Shown here: positions 33,791-42,976 of the stretch, one piece after another
How positions within the stretch are numbered: position 1 is the stretch's first letter
Layout: the number at the start of each line of letters is the position of its first letter
Assembly: GCA_026706025.1 (NCBI GenBank)
Contig: JAPOZO010000035.1
Span: forward strand, 1-64,000
Length of the DNA: 64,000 nucleotides
Reading direction: 5' to 3'
Source of the DNA: Candidatus Poribacteria bacterium
Lineage (GTDB): Bacteria > Poribacteria > WGA-4E > WGA-3G
Translations under genes and position numbers: made by a program
Notes under the pieces: model-generated
What the model saw: the letters and a program-made list of their open reading frames with translations, nothing else
Told to the model about the DNA's origin: nothing
Databases searched by the model: none

Positions 33791-35599
33791 TCACTCCCAG
33801 GTAGCCTCCTGCATCAAACTGGCTTGAAGATTGAAGAGTTGCGCGTAAAGTCCGTCAGATTTCATTAACTGCTCATGCTTACCTTGCTCTGTTATCTTGC
33901 CATTGTCTAATACAATAATCCAATCGGCGTTGATGGTTGCGGCTAATCGGTGCGTAACGAAAAGTGTTGTCACACCGGACATCATTCCTTTTAGCTTCAT
34001 GAATAATTCATACTCTGCTCTCGGATCAAGCGCAGCCGAGGGTTCGTCGAGCATGAAGAAACTTCCGTGCTTTGCCAGTGCTCTGGCGAGCCCAACTTTT
34101 TTCCATTGTCCGCCGGAAAGCTCGGTACCCCCAAACTCTTTTGACAAAATCTCAGTAAGTGTATTCGCATCAATTTCTGCTGATGGCGCGTAACCCGCCT
34201 CGTCCAAAACTCGCACGACATCCCTATCAGGGCCTTGACCGAGTAGCACATTCTCAGCAAGCGTCAAGGCATACTGGCTCGAATCTTGAAATAAGACTTT
34301 CGTATGTTTGAACCATTCTGAAGTGTTCGCAGGAGAAAGGGTCACCCCATTAACGAGGATTTGCCCTTCCGTTGGTGGATATAATCCGACTGCCATCTTC
34401 GCGATTGTGCTTTTACCCGCAGCATTCTCGCCAACAAGTGCTGTCATCTTGCCGGGCTGCAACTCTATGTTGATATCTTTCACAGCGAACACATCCGATC
34501 CTGGATACTTAAATGAAACCCCTTGAAAAGTAATCGTCGGTAGTTTTCCATTCTTCAGAAGATCGGGCATTTGTGAGACACTGCTTTCGCTTTCTACCAC
34601 TGGAACTTCCATTTTCAGAACCCTTCGGATGCTCAATATATACAATCCATGCTCGAACAGCGAAGAAACCCCAACAAAAACCTGATACGCAGCGCCCTGC
34701 GTGCTATTAACAGCCTGAATGTACATGGCTATTTTACCAACGGTCACGGTTCCAGTTTCAATCGATTGCAAAGTCATGAACAGCACAAGCACAAAACCTG
34801 CTGCCATACACAACCCGCCTACAATTTGATAAACCATTCGCTTACGGCTTTGACGATGCTCCTCGGTGAACCAAGTTCTAAAAACTTCACTGTATTTTTC
34901 AAAAAGCCAATTCATCGCATTCCAAATACGGAGTTCTCTGCAGGTTGTTCTACCCGACCAAATCCCTGATAAAAACCCCATCTTTCTTCGGAGAATTGAC
35001 AATCTCTCGGTCAGTTCCCAACTCTGTTTGATAATGTGTTGATCCAAAAGGATATATGGGAGCATAATCGCAACGACGGCTACCGCTAACCAAGGGCTTA
35101 ACTGACTCAGTAGCACGAACATCGACCCAAACATGACTAAATTGCTGCCTAAGCCAATAGTCGCCATAAAGATTTGTGGGATCCGGTCTTTTGTGCCGTT
35201 AGCCATCTCCAAATTATTATAGATCTCCTTCGATTCAAGCGAAATATAGGGCAGTTTTGAGGTTTTTTCCATCAGATCCATCGTAATATCATTCAGGAGA
35301 TGGTTCGACAGGACACCGCCAATCCAAGCCTGAACGGGTGTAATAATCCGCTGCACCGCAAAGAGACCCCCTTGGAGCGCAAACACAAGACCAACCTCTC
35401 TAAGTGTTGCTGTTCCTTGAACATAGTCAACCGACCGGTCAACAACTTTACTGAAAATGTAGAGGGTCGCAACCGGTTCAAGGCTTGAAATCAAAGCCGC
35501 GAAGATCATAGATATCGCCAAGAAAAAATGTCTGCGCAACACGATCCCTAATACCCAGAAAATCGCTATGAGTCGCTGGAAGATATTGGTACTTTCCAT
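33791..35599 (-). CDS. ABC exporter (fused permease and ATPase)
   Basis: A 602-residue half-transporter of the MsbA/multidrug type. Six membrane segments cover about residues 15-325, followed by the nucleotide-binding domain: Walker A GENAAGKST (392-400 counted from the longer frame), Q-loop LFQDSSQ, signature LSGGQ (496-500), Walker B FFMLDEP (516-522) and switch VTHR. It works as a dimer. The start at 35599 is chosen because AAGGA sits 8 nt upstream; the GTG at 35605 does not fit. The ECF/S9 gene is immediately upstream and the ABC-2 permeases follow, but a joint role is not shown. Confidence 0.9.
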   Translation of the reverse strand: MESTNIFQRLIAIFWVLGIVLRRHFFLAISMIFAALISSLEPVATLYIFSKVVDRSVDYVQGTATLREVGLVFALQGGLFAVQRIITPVQAWIGGVLSNHLLNDITMDLMEKTSKLPYISLESKEIYNNLEMANGTKDRIPQIFMATIGLGSNLVMFGSMFVLLSQLSPWLAVAVVAIMLPYILLDQHIIKQSWELTERLSILRRKMGFLSGIWSGRTTCRELRIWNAMNWLFEKYSEVFRTWFTEEHRQSRKRMVYQIVGGLCMAAGFVLVLFMTLQSIETGTVTVGKIAMYIQAVNSTQGAAYQVFVGVSSLFEHGLYILSIRRVLKMEVPVVESESSVSQMPDLLKNGKLPTITFQGVSFKYPGSDVFAVKDINIELQPGKMTALVGENAAGKSTIAKMAVGLYPPTEGQILVNGVTLSPANTSEWFKHTKVLFQDSSQYALTLAENVLLGQGPDRDVVRVLDEAGYAPSAEIDANTLTEILSKEFGGTELSGGQWKKVGLARALAKHGSFFMLDEPSAALDPRAEYELFMKLKGMMSGVTTLFVTHRLAATINADWIIVLDNGKITEQGKHEQLMKSDGLYAQLFNLQASLMQEATWE

Positions 35600-35637
35600 G
35601 AGCACGTTCCTTCTCTTTAGATCGGAGTGCCAGTTCT

Positions 35638-38445
35638 TTAATTCAGATGTTTTTCAAACCAGTCTATAATACGTTCCCAGCAATCAGCGCGGTGTTCAGG
35701 TCGCCAATGCCTCACGAGATGCCCTTCACCACGATACCACGCAAAAGTCGCTTTCTTTTTTAGTCTGCGTAATCCGGAGAAAAGCTCCCCAGATTGCGTG
35801 TAATCAAAACCATCATACCCTTCACCACAATAGACCAGAACGGGGGTTTCCACCTTATCTAAGTGAAATAGTGGTGAATTATCAATATATCGTTGGCGTT
35901 TTTCCCAGAGCGACCCCCCTATATCCATCTGATTCTTGCCTTCCACCCAATTAATACCACGACTTCTTCCCCGCTTCGTAAGATTCCCGTAGATTCTGGT
36001 CAAATTATAAAAACCGCCACCGCAAACTGCGGCTTTGAAACGGTTGGTTTGTGTAATCAATCCCGCAGTGAAGTATCCACCGGAACCGTATCCTGTTATT
36101 CCCAAACGATCCGCATCGGCGATACCCATTTCAATGACTTTGTCTACTGCTGGTAACACGTATCCGGGCAATTCTTTCGGCGATTTGCTAGATCTTGACG
36201 GCACATCGACACCAAGCACAGCAAAACCACGTGCAGCAAGGAGTTGAAAGTTCATGATATATTTATCGAACCCAAAACTATAAATATGCATTGATAGGTG
36301 ACTGCCCGGATAGACCCACGTAACTAAAGGATACTGTTTGCCTTCCTCATAGTTGGTGGGTAGCATCAAAACACCCCGTAAACATTCACCTTCCTCTGTT
36401 TCTGATTCAACGAAACGGGTGTTACCAAATTTTAAGTCACGCAAATGTGGATTGAGATCCGTCACCTGCTGTCGTTCTTCAGCGTCGGCATCAAACATCC
36501 AGACTTCCTCTGGATGTGTCGCATCTTGCGCTCTGTAGACAATCTGTGTGTCGTTACTGACAACCTTTAAATCGTATTCGTCTGCTATATGACGGGTTAT
36601 GCTAATTGGTTCTTCAAACAAGCAAGTCGCATGTGCCTCCGCAGTATTTATCAAATGGAAGCCATCTTTCTTTGTTTCTGGGTCATGTGTCTGGACACAG
36701 ATAGACTTTGCATCGTTTGACTGCCAGATGATGTCGGTATTCACTTTCGCGACCATACCCATGATGTGTTTCTTCAATTCTTCTGTTAGTTTTCGGGCAT
36801 CGCTGCCGTCTGCTGCGAATTCCCAAATATTTCCGTCGATGCCGCAGAAAAACGAGTCTCCTGATGGTCGCCATAACGGACGTGCGTAAAATCGCAGTTT
36901 CTCTGTAAGGTCTGCCGTCAGGTTCTTCTGTTTACCATCTTGAACTGAAACAACGAACAAACCCTCCGGTTGTGCATATATGAGGTGTTTACTGTCTGGT
37001 GACCAACTTACGAATAGTGCGCTTTCCCTGATATTTGTAGCCAAACTTCGGATTGGCGTTCCGTCTAAAGGGACTAATAACAATTCAAACAGGATTTCTT
37101 GAGATGTTAACGCCTCTTCTCGTATTACATTGAGCACAGCAACTGCAGTATTATCCGGAGAGAGTGTAATGTTTCTCGTAAACAACCCTTGTGTGAGAAC
37201 TTGCACATCACCTGTGTTAACGTTGAAAACACCTAAATCCCCTTTGACCCACACGAATTGGTCTAATTCTTCATCTAAAGAAGACGCTTCATCCGTATCA
37301 GTGTGCCAAACGTTTATCGATTGTGGAATCGTTTTAGCTGAGATAATTGTGGAAAGGTCCATATCTTCGGGACGTAACTTTGTGATGATATGTTTTCCAT
37401 CTGAAGTCCACTGCGGTACTTCAAGACCGTGTGTTGCAGTAATCGGTTTTTCGCTCACTTGGCGTAGTTTATTTTTTCCCCTATCCCAAATCCAAAGATG
37501 CGGTGCCCCTATTCGGTCAGAACAGAACGCTAAGAGGTTTCCATCTGGAGACCAACGAGGTGCCCAGTCAACCCCTTCATCTGCTCCGAGTTTATGCGTT
37601 TCCTTCGTTTTGATGTTGGTAACCCATACCTCCTGACTATGATTTTCTATCAATGCGCCTGTTAGTTGATGCACTGAAAATTCATCGGTCTGTTGTTCAA
37701 ACGATGCTATTCGGTCGGGGTCTACTACTACATAGGCAAGCCACTCTCCATCTGAGGAAAGTTGCATTTGGGAACGGTCTGATAAAGACTTAATTTTGAG
37801 TATTGCCGAACTCATTCTATCTGCCATACTAATTTCTCCTTGTAACGGAAGTAGAGCACTGTCTCCCTTTCTAATAGAACTATCTATTGTCTCTTGAATC
37901 GATGGATCGTATTGTCTTAACCTTTGTCGCGCGCGTTGAAGTCGGCTCTTAATCGTATTTTGGGATACGCCTAAATAGTTACTTATCTCAGCAGATGTCA
38001 TCTCTTGAAAATAATGGAGTCTGATAAGTTGGCGATCACTTTCCTTTAGTTTTGAAAGCAGCTCTTGGACCAATTCGCGTTGTGCTTCAACGGCGTCCCT
38101 CTCATTTTCCAAAGCCACATACAGTGAATATGTATCTGTCTCTGTATTTATTGTGTAGTTCTCACGTAACAATTTAGACCTTGATTGATTTTTTCGGAAC
38201 CACGCTATACAGAGATAATTAGCAATCGCAAGAAGCCATGTTGAAAACTTCGCCGAGTCTCGCAGCTTTTCCAAATTTCGATACGCTTCAAAGAATGTTT
38301 CCTGTGTAATGTCTTCAGCAATGTGGAAATCTCCAGTTTGCCGATACGCATAAGCGTGAACCTGCTTCTGGTATTTACTCACCAAACTCGCAAAGGCATC
38401 TTCATCACCCGCAAGTGTAAATTGAATCAACACAACATCGTCCAT
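35638..38445 (-). CDS. ECF sigma factor fused to S9 prolyl-oligopeptidase-like protein
   Basis: A 935-residue ORF. Residues 1-185 are a complete ECF sigma factor: region 2 (FHIAEDITQETFFEAYRNL) and region 4 (MTSAEISNYLGVSQNTIKSR). Residues from about 210 hold a PD40 propeller and a C-terminal alpha/beta-hydrolase of family S9. There is no stop between them, yet AAGGAGAAA lies 8 nt before an in-frame ATG at codon 209 (37827), so the peptidase part may also be made alone. Asp (about 880) and His (about 911) are in place, but the nucleophile elbow reads GYGSGG instead of GxSxGG. The start is set at ATG 38445 (GGAG, 8 nt). Confidence 0.8.
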   Translation of the reverse strand: MDDVVLIQFTLAGDEDAFASLVSKYQKQVHAYAYRQTGDFHIAEDITQETFFEAYRNLEKLRDSAKFSTWLLAIANYLCIAWFRKNQSRSKLLRENYTINTETDTYSLYVALENERDAVEAQRELVQELLSKLKESDRQLIRLHYFQEMTSAEISNYLGVSQNTIKSRLQRARQRLRQYDPSIQETIDSSIRKGDSALLPLQGEISMADRMSSAILKIKSLSDRSQMQLSSDGEWLAYVVVDPDRIASFEQQTDEFSVHQLTGALIENHSQEVWVTNIKTKETHKLGADEGVDWAPRWSPDGNLLAFCSDRIGAPHLWIWDRGKNKLRQVSEKPITATHGLEVPQWTSDGKHIITKLRPEDMDLSTIISAKTIPQSINVWHTDTDEASSLDEELDQFVWVKGDLGVFNVNTGDVQVLTQGLFTRNITLSPDNTAVAVLNVIREEALTSQEILFELLLVPLDGTPIRSLATNIRESALFVSWSPDSKHLIYAQPEGLFVVSVQDGKQKNLTADLTEKLRFYARPLWRPSGDSFFCGIDGNIWEFAADGSDARKLTEELKKHIMGMVAKVNTDIIWQSNDAKSICVQTHDPETKKDGFHLINTAEAHATCLFEEPISITRHIADEYDLKVVSNDTQIVYRAQDATHPEEVWMFDADAEERQQVTDLNPHLRDLKFGNTRFVESETEEGECLRGVLMLPTNYEEGKQYPLVTWVYPGSHLSMHIYSFGFDKYIMNFQLLAARGFAVLGVDVPSRSSKSPKELPGYVLPAVDKVIEMGIADADRLGITGYGSGGYFTAGLITQTNRFKAAVCGGGFYNLTRIYGNLTKRGRSRGINWVEGKNQMDIGGSLWEKRQRYIDNSPLFHLDKVETPVLVYCGEGYDGFDYTQSGELFSGLRRLKKKATFAWYRGEGHLVRHWRPEHRADCWERIIDWFEKHLN
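37825..37841 (-). promoter_or_regulatory. Internal Shine-Dalgarno and ATG between sigma and peptidase parts
   Basis: AAGGAGAAATTAGTATG on the minus strand gives a near-perfect ribosome site with 8-nt spacing to ATG 37827 (MADRMSSAIL). It is at the exact border between the sigma and propeller domains. Confidence 0.65.
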
Positions 38446-38792
38446 TTTCATATCTCCAGAAAGGTTTTATTCGTTAGAATTATAGCAAAATTTGTGAAAA
38501 GTGCATACACATTACCTTGTATGCACTGACCGAATACTTGACGCACATCGACGTTGACTTACTGTATTGTAAGCGCGTTGTCAATTGTCTTCAGATAATT
38601 GTTGGTTTTAATAACTGGATAATACGTTTCAGGGTAGGCGTGCTTAAAGGTACGCAGGAATGTCTGAGTGATTATTTCACTTTTCGCTATATAGTCGCGA
38701 ATGAGTTGAAAAAAGGTGCATAATTTTACTCGAATGCCATTCTATAAGGCACCGAACGATATTTTGCGTTTAATAGACCCACAATTAACATC
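38446..38792. other. Intergenic region with an extended -10 promoter for the sigma/peptidase gene
   Basis: On the minus strand TGCTATAAT (38479-38487) is an extended -10 box about 34 nt before the start of the sigma/peptidase gene. I see no good -35. The rest, up to the convergent TPR gene end at 38793, shows no convincing gene, RNA or repeat; a 68-codon frame (38517-38723) has no ribosome site and no recognisable motif. Confidence 0.5.
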
Positions 38793-39737
38793 TTAAAACT
38801 TTGATTTCCATAACACCAATTTCACTTCATCTGTCGGCGGTGGTATTGCCCCGAATAGGCCAGAATCTCGAATTTCCTGTTGGAGTTTATTACGAAACAG
38901 TCTTTCATGCTGTAGGTTAAAGGTTCGGGCAGTCTGGATTCCCTGATAAATGCTATTCCCGTAGAAAAACGCACCCAGTATTCCAACAGGTACAGCGACT
39001 TCGTAACGTCCTTGGTCAGCGTAATAGAAACTCGCGCCTCCCAACACTGCGACGCTAACAAAAGCGTAGAGCCCATCAACAGTTCGTCCTGTATAAATTT
39101 GTCCACTGCCCGGTACCAACGCTGAAAGCACGCCTGCAACCGTCGGAGAACGGCGCGGCAAATTCTCGGCATCTTTTACCTGTCGCGCTAATCTATTGCT
39201 AACCCCAGCGAAAGGACTTTCTGGATACGTTAAAGAGACATCGTTCCACACTTGACGCGCTTGTATCCATTCTCTTTTATCTATGTGTACCATTCCAATT
39301 GTAAAATGTGCGCGTGGTGCCAAGTCGCTCTCTGCATGTTCCGCAAGAAATTGTTTTAGCGATGAAAGTCCGTGCTCACTATCGTCTAACAGGATGTGGC
39401 ATTGTGCAATATTGTTCTTACAGCGCGCAACAAGACGGCTTTCCGGATAGGTGTCAATCAGAAATTGGTAGGCGGGAATTGCTTTTTTCAATTTGCCTGC
39501 GTTCTGGTAGGATGCGGCAACGCGAAAGGCAATAAAATCGCTTTGAGTGGTATCGGGATGTAGAAAGAGGAGTCGTTTATATTCGTGAGCAGCGTTGAGA
39601 TAGTCGCCTTCTTGGAAGAGTGAGTCTGCGAAGGCGGATTCTGCAGCCGTAGACAGCGGAACCGTGCTAAAAAAAATAAAATATAGGGTGCAGCTTACAA
39701 GGACATATTGCACTGGGGTAGGGGAGAAAGTTTTCAT
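38793..39737 (-). CDS. Exported TPR protein with PGSGQ membrane domain, paralogue
   Basis: A 314-residue paralogue of the gene at 27958. Signal peptide or anchor (VLVSCTLYFIFFSTVPLSTA), TPR-like pairs (about 35-200; FADSLFQEGDYLNAAHEYKR, NNIAQCHILLDD), then VLSALVPGSGQIYTGRTVDG with two membrane segments and a basic end. The ATG at 39737 overlaps the CvpA stop codon (ATGA), so the two are translated together. It is the last gene of the sigma-FHA-peptidase-CvpA operon, which suggests a joint envelope function. Confidence 0.72.
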   Translation of the reverse strand: MKTFSPTPVQYVLVSCTLYFIFFSTVPLSTAAESAFADSLFQEGDYLNAAHEYKRLLFLHPDTTQSDFIAFRVAASYQNAGKLKKAIPAYQFLIDTYPESRLVARCKNNIAQCHILLDDSEHGLSSLKQFLAEHAESDLAPRAHFTIGMVHIDKREWIQARQVWNDVSLTYPESPFAGVSNRLARQVKDAENLPRRSPTVAGVLSALVPGSGQIYTGRTVDGLYAFVSVAVLGGASFYYADQGRYEVAVPVGILGAFFYGNSIYQGIQTARTFNLQHERLFRNKLQQEIRDSGLFGAIPPPTDEVKLVLWKSKF

Positions 39738-40228
39738 TCGGTGTCGAATTGTCTTTGTACATGCTCTTTGCTGACTGCCCAAACGTTATTGCCAATATCT
39801 ATGAGTTGTGGGGCAAAACGTGAGTCTGAAATCTCGTTTTTGAAGCCGTTACCGCCATAGGTGTTTAGTAGGATGAGTGCGCAAGCGATAACAAGCCCAC
39901 CTGAAGCGATACCGAAGCAGAATCCTAATAGGCGGTTTGCCCAACCCAAGACCCCTTTTTCGAGGATACGCTGGATACGCTCAAAGAGCGAGTCAACGAG
40001 AATAGAGACGACAATTACAATAGCAACAATGCTCAGCCATTTCGTCCAAGCGGGGTTTGCTATGAGTTTCTGAAGGAATGCCGCGAGTTGATGCCAAAAT
40101 TGGCATGCCACGAAAAACCCCGCGCCAATTACAAATACACCCCAAACACTTCGGGTGAAGCCCGCACGGCAACAACTTATGCCTGCGAGTCCAACAAGGA
40201 TGAGGATACCGATATCAAGTTTCGTCAT
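39734..40228 (-). CDS. cvpA: CvpA-family membrane protein
   Basis: A 164-residue protein with four predicted membrane segments and the CvpA-type N-terminus (KLDIGILILVGLAG, then a conserved Arg-containing loop AGFTRSVWGV), and the ILEKGVLGWANRLLGFCFG helix. CvpA proteins are small inner-membrane proteins linked to envelope homeostasis and, historically, to colicin V production. It overlaps the downstream TPR gene by four bases and is preceded at 38 bp by the metallopeptidase gene. Confidence 0.75.
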   Translation of the reverse strand: MTKLDIGILILVGLAGISCCRAGFTRSVWGVFVIGAGFFVACQFWHQLAAFLQKLIANPAWTKWLSIVAIVIVVSILVDSLFERIQRILEKGVLGWANRLLGFCFGIASGGLVIACALILLNTYGGNGFKNEISDSRFAPQLIDIGNNVWAVSKEHVQRQFDTE

Positions 40229-40266
40229 TGTTGGTATTTTTGTATGAGAAGTTTGCGATCCACGCG

Positions 40267-41346
40267 CTAAGCGGTGCCTACGAAGGGAATTTCCTTCAGA
40301 GTTAGACCGAAAGTCTGTTCAAGTGCTGTCTCTGTAGGAATATCGTTACCCAATTGGTGAAGCAGCACGCGAATTTGCGGGAGACCGAATTGCTGAATAA
40401 GATATTCAACGATTGCTGTGGATTGGATGTATGCTAATTTCCGATATTTCGCAGGAAGTTGGCTAAACGGTTCGCTGAGTGCAGTAAAGGGGAGCAATCG
40501 CTTTGTTTCAACGGCTTGTTGCAAATTGAGCCGTTCGGACTGGAACATAGGACGTGCAACACTTTGTGCCAATCCTTCATCGAGCCATATAGGACACTGT
40601 CGGTTCGTTAGATGATGGACCAATAGATGAGTCCATTCATGCCGAAGCAGCGCATATAAAATGCCCAAAACCGGTTCACTAACTGCGCAGTATACCAGTT
40701 GGATACTACCATTGTAGCAGCCACTTGCCCAGTTCGGCAGCAAACGTTGCGATAGTTCGGTCCCGTTTGTATTTGTAACTGAGATAGGTACGGCGGATAG
40801 GGGATAGTACCCGAACATTTCGCCGAGTTCCCGATAAGTTCGATGAATCAGTCGACAAATATTCCACACTGTCTGTGAGTGCATCGCGGAATGGCAGGTC
40901 AGCGTGAAAAATTCGGCATTCATAGCGTATTTGGGCGGGACTGTAGCGTTCAGCTGCAGCTGTTCAAGGAATCCTTGAGGTGGTGGTTCTTGCAAATCAT
41001 CCAAACAGACCAACGCGTCATAACAGGCTTTCTCATCAAGGATGCGTGCTTTACGTCTAAGGGCTGTCGGTGAATCTGGACACAACTGAAGTGCAATATC
41101 AAGGCATGCCAATGCTGTATCCCATTCTCCAACCATCTCGTATGCTTTCGCAAGATCGGCATAGATATAGTGATGCTGGGCTGCACCCAATTTCAAGCCG
41201 GCGAGGTAGTGTTGGATGGCTTCAACATAGCAAGCTTGTCCGTAACTAACCGTTGCTTGTCGGAAATGTGACAATGCTAATGAATTGGTATGCCTTAGAT
41301 GCACTACTTCCATAAGGAGCAGGGGCATTAAATGTTCTGCTTTCAA
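40267..41346 (-). CDS. TPR-containing gluzincin metallopeptidase (MA-like)
   Basis: A 359-residue protein. The first 100 or so residues form TPR repeats (AKAYEMVGEWDTALACLDIA). The C-terminal half is a zinc peptidase with HEWTH (236-240) and a downstream WLDEGLA (254-260), the HExxH...E arrangement of the peptidase MA family. No signal peptide or membrane segment is seen. It begins at TTG 41346 in my reading; the ATG at codon 7 (41328) is an alternative. It sits in the ECF-sigma/FHA operon, so it may take part in envelope signalling or processing. Confidence 0.75.
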   Translation of the reverse strand: MKAEHLMPLLLMEVVHLRHTNSLALSHFRQATVSYGQACYVEAIQHYLAGLKLGAAQHHYIYADLAKAYEMVGEWDTALACLDIALQLCPDSPTALRRKARILDEKACYDALVCLDDLQEPPPQGFLEQLQLNATVPPKYAMNAEFFTLTCHSAMHSQTVWNICRLIHRTYRELGEMFGYYPLSAVPISVTNTNGTELSQRLLPNWASGCYNGSIQLVYCAVSEPVLGILYALLRHEWTHLLVHHLTNRQCPIWLDEGLAQSVARPMFQSERLNLQQAVETKRLLPFTALSEPFSQLPAKYRKLAYIQSTAIVEYLIQQFGLPQIRVLLHQLGNDIPTETALEQTFGLTLKEIPFVGTA

Positions 41347-41373
41347 TGCACACCTGATCCTTCTCCCATATAG

Positions 41374-42030
41374 TTATGAACGTTCAATGTCAACGACTTT
41401 GAAGCTAATTTTTCCACACTTCAGGGTAGAACCATGTTGAACGGGGGTAGACGTTTCGACACGTTCGTTATCAACGTAAGTCGCGTTAGAACTGCCTAAG
41501 TCTGTGACGTATACCTCGTCATCCTTCTGCTCAAACCGGACGTGCAAACGGGAAAGTGTCCGGATAGCATCGTAACGTTTCAACATTTCTGGGGATGCGG
41601 ATGATTGTTCGGTGTCCCACTGTTGCAGTGCGTCCGCGTTCGGTAGAGAAGCGTCTACCTGCATAATTTCAGTGGTTTCGTTACCCATACCTTGTGGACT
41701 ATAACCGAATTGCGGCTGCATCCCGTCAGTGGAGACGTTGGTCTCCGGTGCCTCGCCCCGAATTTCTGCCATGACTCGTTCGCCGACGCGTTGTTGGCTG
41801 CCCGGCGGTAACATGACGTTCTCTCTTTCCTCAAAGCGATAGTGTGTAAAATCGATTAATTGTTTCAACGGCTGAAGTTCCGGGAAGCTGTTAATTTCCT
41901 TCAAAAGACCTTTCTGCTTACGAGATAGCTTTTCGTTTTTCAGCCAACGCGTATAAGCTTCCAGCATCTCTGCCTTCTTAAGGTCGTCTGCTGATATCCC
42001 AGCCTTCCGCCATTTCTTCCAGAAGCGCAT
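41374..42030 (-). CDS. FHA-domain protein
   Basis: A 218-residue protein. The last 85 or so residues form a forkhead-associated domain, which binds phosphothreonine peptides: LSRLHVRFE, DEVYVTDLGSSNATYVDNER and a closing TLKCGKISF. The first conserved Gly-Arg of many FHA domains is missing (the frame before LSRLH reads DAIRTLSRLH). The N-terminal half has a long charged helix (RFWKKWRKAG) and a linker. It starts at ATG 42030 with GGAGG upstream, 16 nt after the sigma stop. In place of the usual anti-sigma gene, this suggests phospho-dependent control of the sigma factor. Confidence 0.8.
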   Translation of the reverse strand: MRFWKKWRKAGISADDLKKAEMLEAYTRWLKNEKLSRKQKGLLKEINSFPELQPLKQLIDFTHYRFEERENVMLPPGSQQRVGERVMAEIRGEAPETNVSTDGMQPQFGYSPQGMGNETTEIMQVDASLPNADALQQWDTEQSSASPEMLKRYDAIRTLSRLHVRFEQKDDEVYVTDLGSSNATYVDNERVETSTPVQHGSTLKCGKISFKVVDIERS

Positions 42031-42046
42031 TAGTGAGTCCTCCAAA

Positions 42047-42667
42047 TTAATAAATCCACTGGATGCCTTTAGCAACCAGAATTTTCCGCAATTCTTCTGT
42101 ACACCGAAAGATCCAGATCTTCACGGTTCCTTCTTTTCGGTTAAGAATGCGGGCAATCTCTGCAATACTGTACCCTTCTAAGTGCCGCAACATCCACGCG
42201 ATCCGATGGTTGGATTTAGTGACCTGTTCAAGGGCACTCTCCAAAATCTGTTGTGCTTCTACGGCTTCTAATTCTTGTTCGGGGCCTGAGTAGGGATCCT
42301 CATATTTACTCAGCGGCTGTTCATCTTCGTCAGGTGAACCGCTGAGCGGATGTTCCCGAATCCGGTTCCGTTTTCGTATTGCATCGATAATAGTGTTTCG
42401 AGCCACCATATTTAACCATGCTTGAAAACTACCTTTTTCTGGGTCCCATTTGTTTTTGTTTAGCTTCTGCCAAACCTTAATGAATACATCCGAGGCAACC
42501 TCTTCTGTATCCTGGTAATTTCCAAGCATTCGGTAGGCTTTATTATAAACCCATTTATAATGCTTGTCGAACAATTGCCTAAACGCGGCATCATTGCCTG
42601 CTTTCGCTTGCGTTGCGAGATAGGTGTCTTCGACAGCAGATAAATCATTAGGTGTTTGGCGCGCCAT
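42047..42667 (-). CDS. ECF-type RNA polymerase sigma factor
   Basis: A 206-residue ECF sigma factor. Region 2 spans about residues 20-95 (KHYKWVYNKAYRMLG, TEEVASDVFIKVWQKL for core and -10 binding; WLNMVARNTIIDAIRKRNR). Region 4 spans about 140-195 (HLEGYSIAEIARILNRKEGT and IWIFRCTEELRKIL), which reads the -35. It directs a gene set in response to an envelope or other cue. Followed by the FHA gene, a peptidase, CvpA and a TPR protein in one operon. No anti-sigma gene is adjacent. Confidence 0.9.
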   Translation of the reverse strand: MARQTPNDLSAVEDTYLATQAKAGNDAAFRQLFDKHYKWVYNKAYRMLGNYQDTEEVASDVFIKVWQKLNKNKWDPEKGSFQAWLNMVARNTIIDAIRKRNRIREHPLSGSPDEDEQPLSKYEDPYSGPEQELEAVEAQQILESALEQVTKSNHRIAWMLRHLEGYSIAEIARILNRKEGTVKIWIFRCTEELRKILVAKGIQWIY

Positions 42668-42976
42668 TATAATCTGCTCCTTCGCCTATAAATATCCTTC
42701 ATATAGCAGGCTACACGATATAACGTTAACATAGCCTATCGCGTTTCAAAAAAGACGAAAAAAGTGGCACGCCTTGGAAAACTAATGCGCTACCAACATT
42801 TCTTGCAATTATTGTAACAAATTGTCGCAAAATATGTCAAGAAAAATAATCTTTTTCAGAATTTCTGGGGTGCCTGTAGGTTGTGCAGGCAGTGGTATAA
42901 CAGCGGATATTGTCAATCTTTAAATTGAACTCGCTATGCAAGGATCTTACTTACGCGAGAAAATCTTGGTGCGTGC
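42668..42976. other. Intergenic region upstream of the ECF operon
   Basis: This holds the promoter described at 42811-42840 and otherwise nothing I recognise; the remainder is A/T-rich without a plausible gene. It also contains the stop side of prmC. Confidence 0.5.
42811..42840 (-). promoter_or_regulatory. Sigma-70-like promoter for the ECF sigma operon
   Basis: On the minus strand TTGACA (42840-42835), an 18-bp spacer and TACAAT (42816-42811) lie about 145 nt before the sigma gene. The primary sigma factor probably transcribes it, with a 130-nt or so leader. Confidence 0.6.

Noticed and set aside
38517..38723. 68-codon plus-strand frame upstream of the sigma/peptidase gene
   Set aside because: No ribosome site, no motif and no neighbour on that strand; likely chance.
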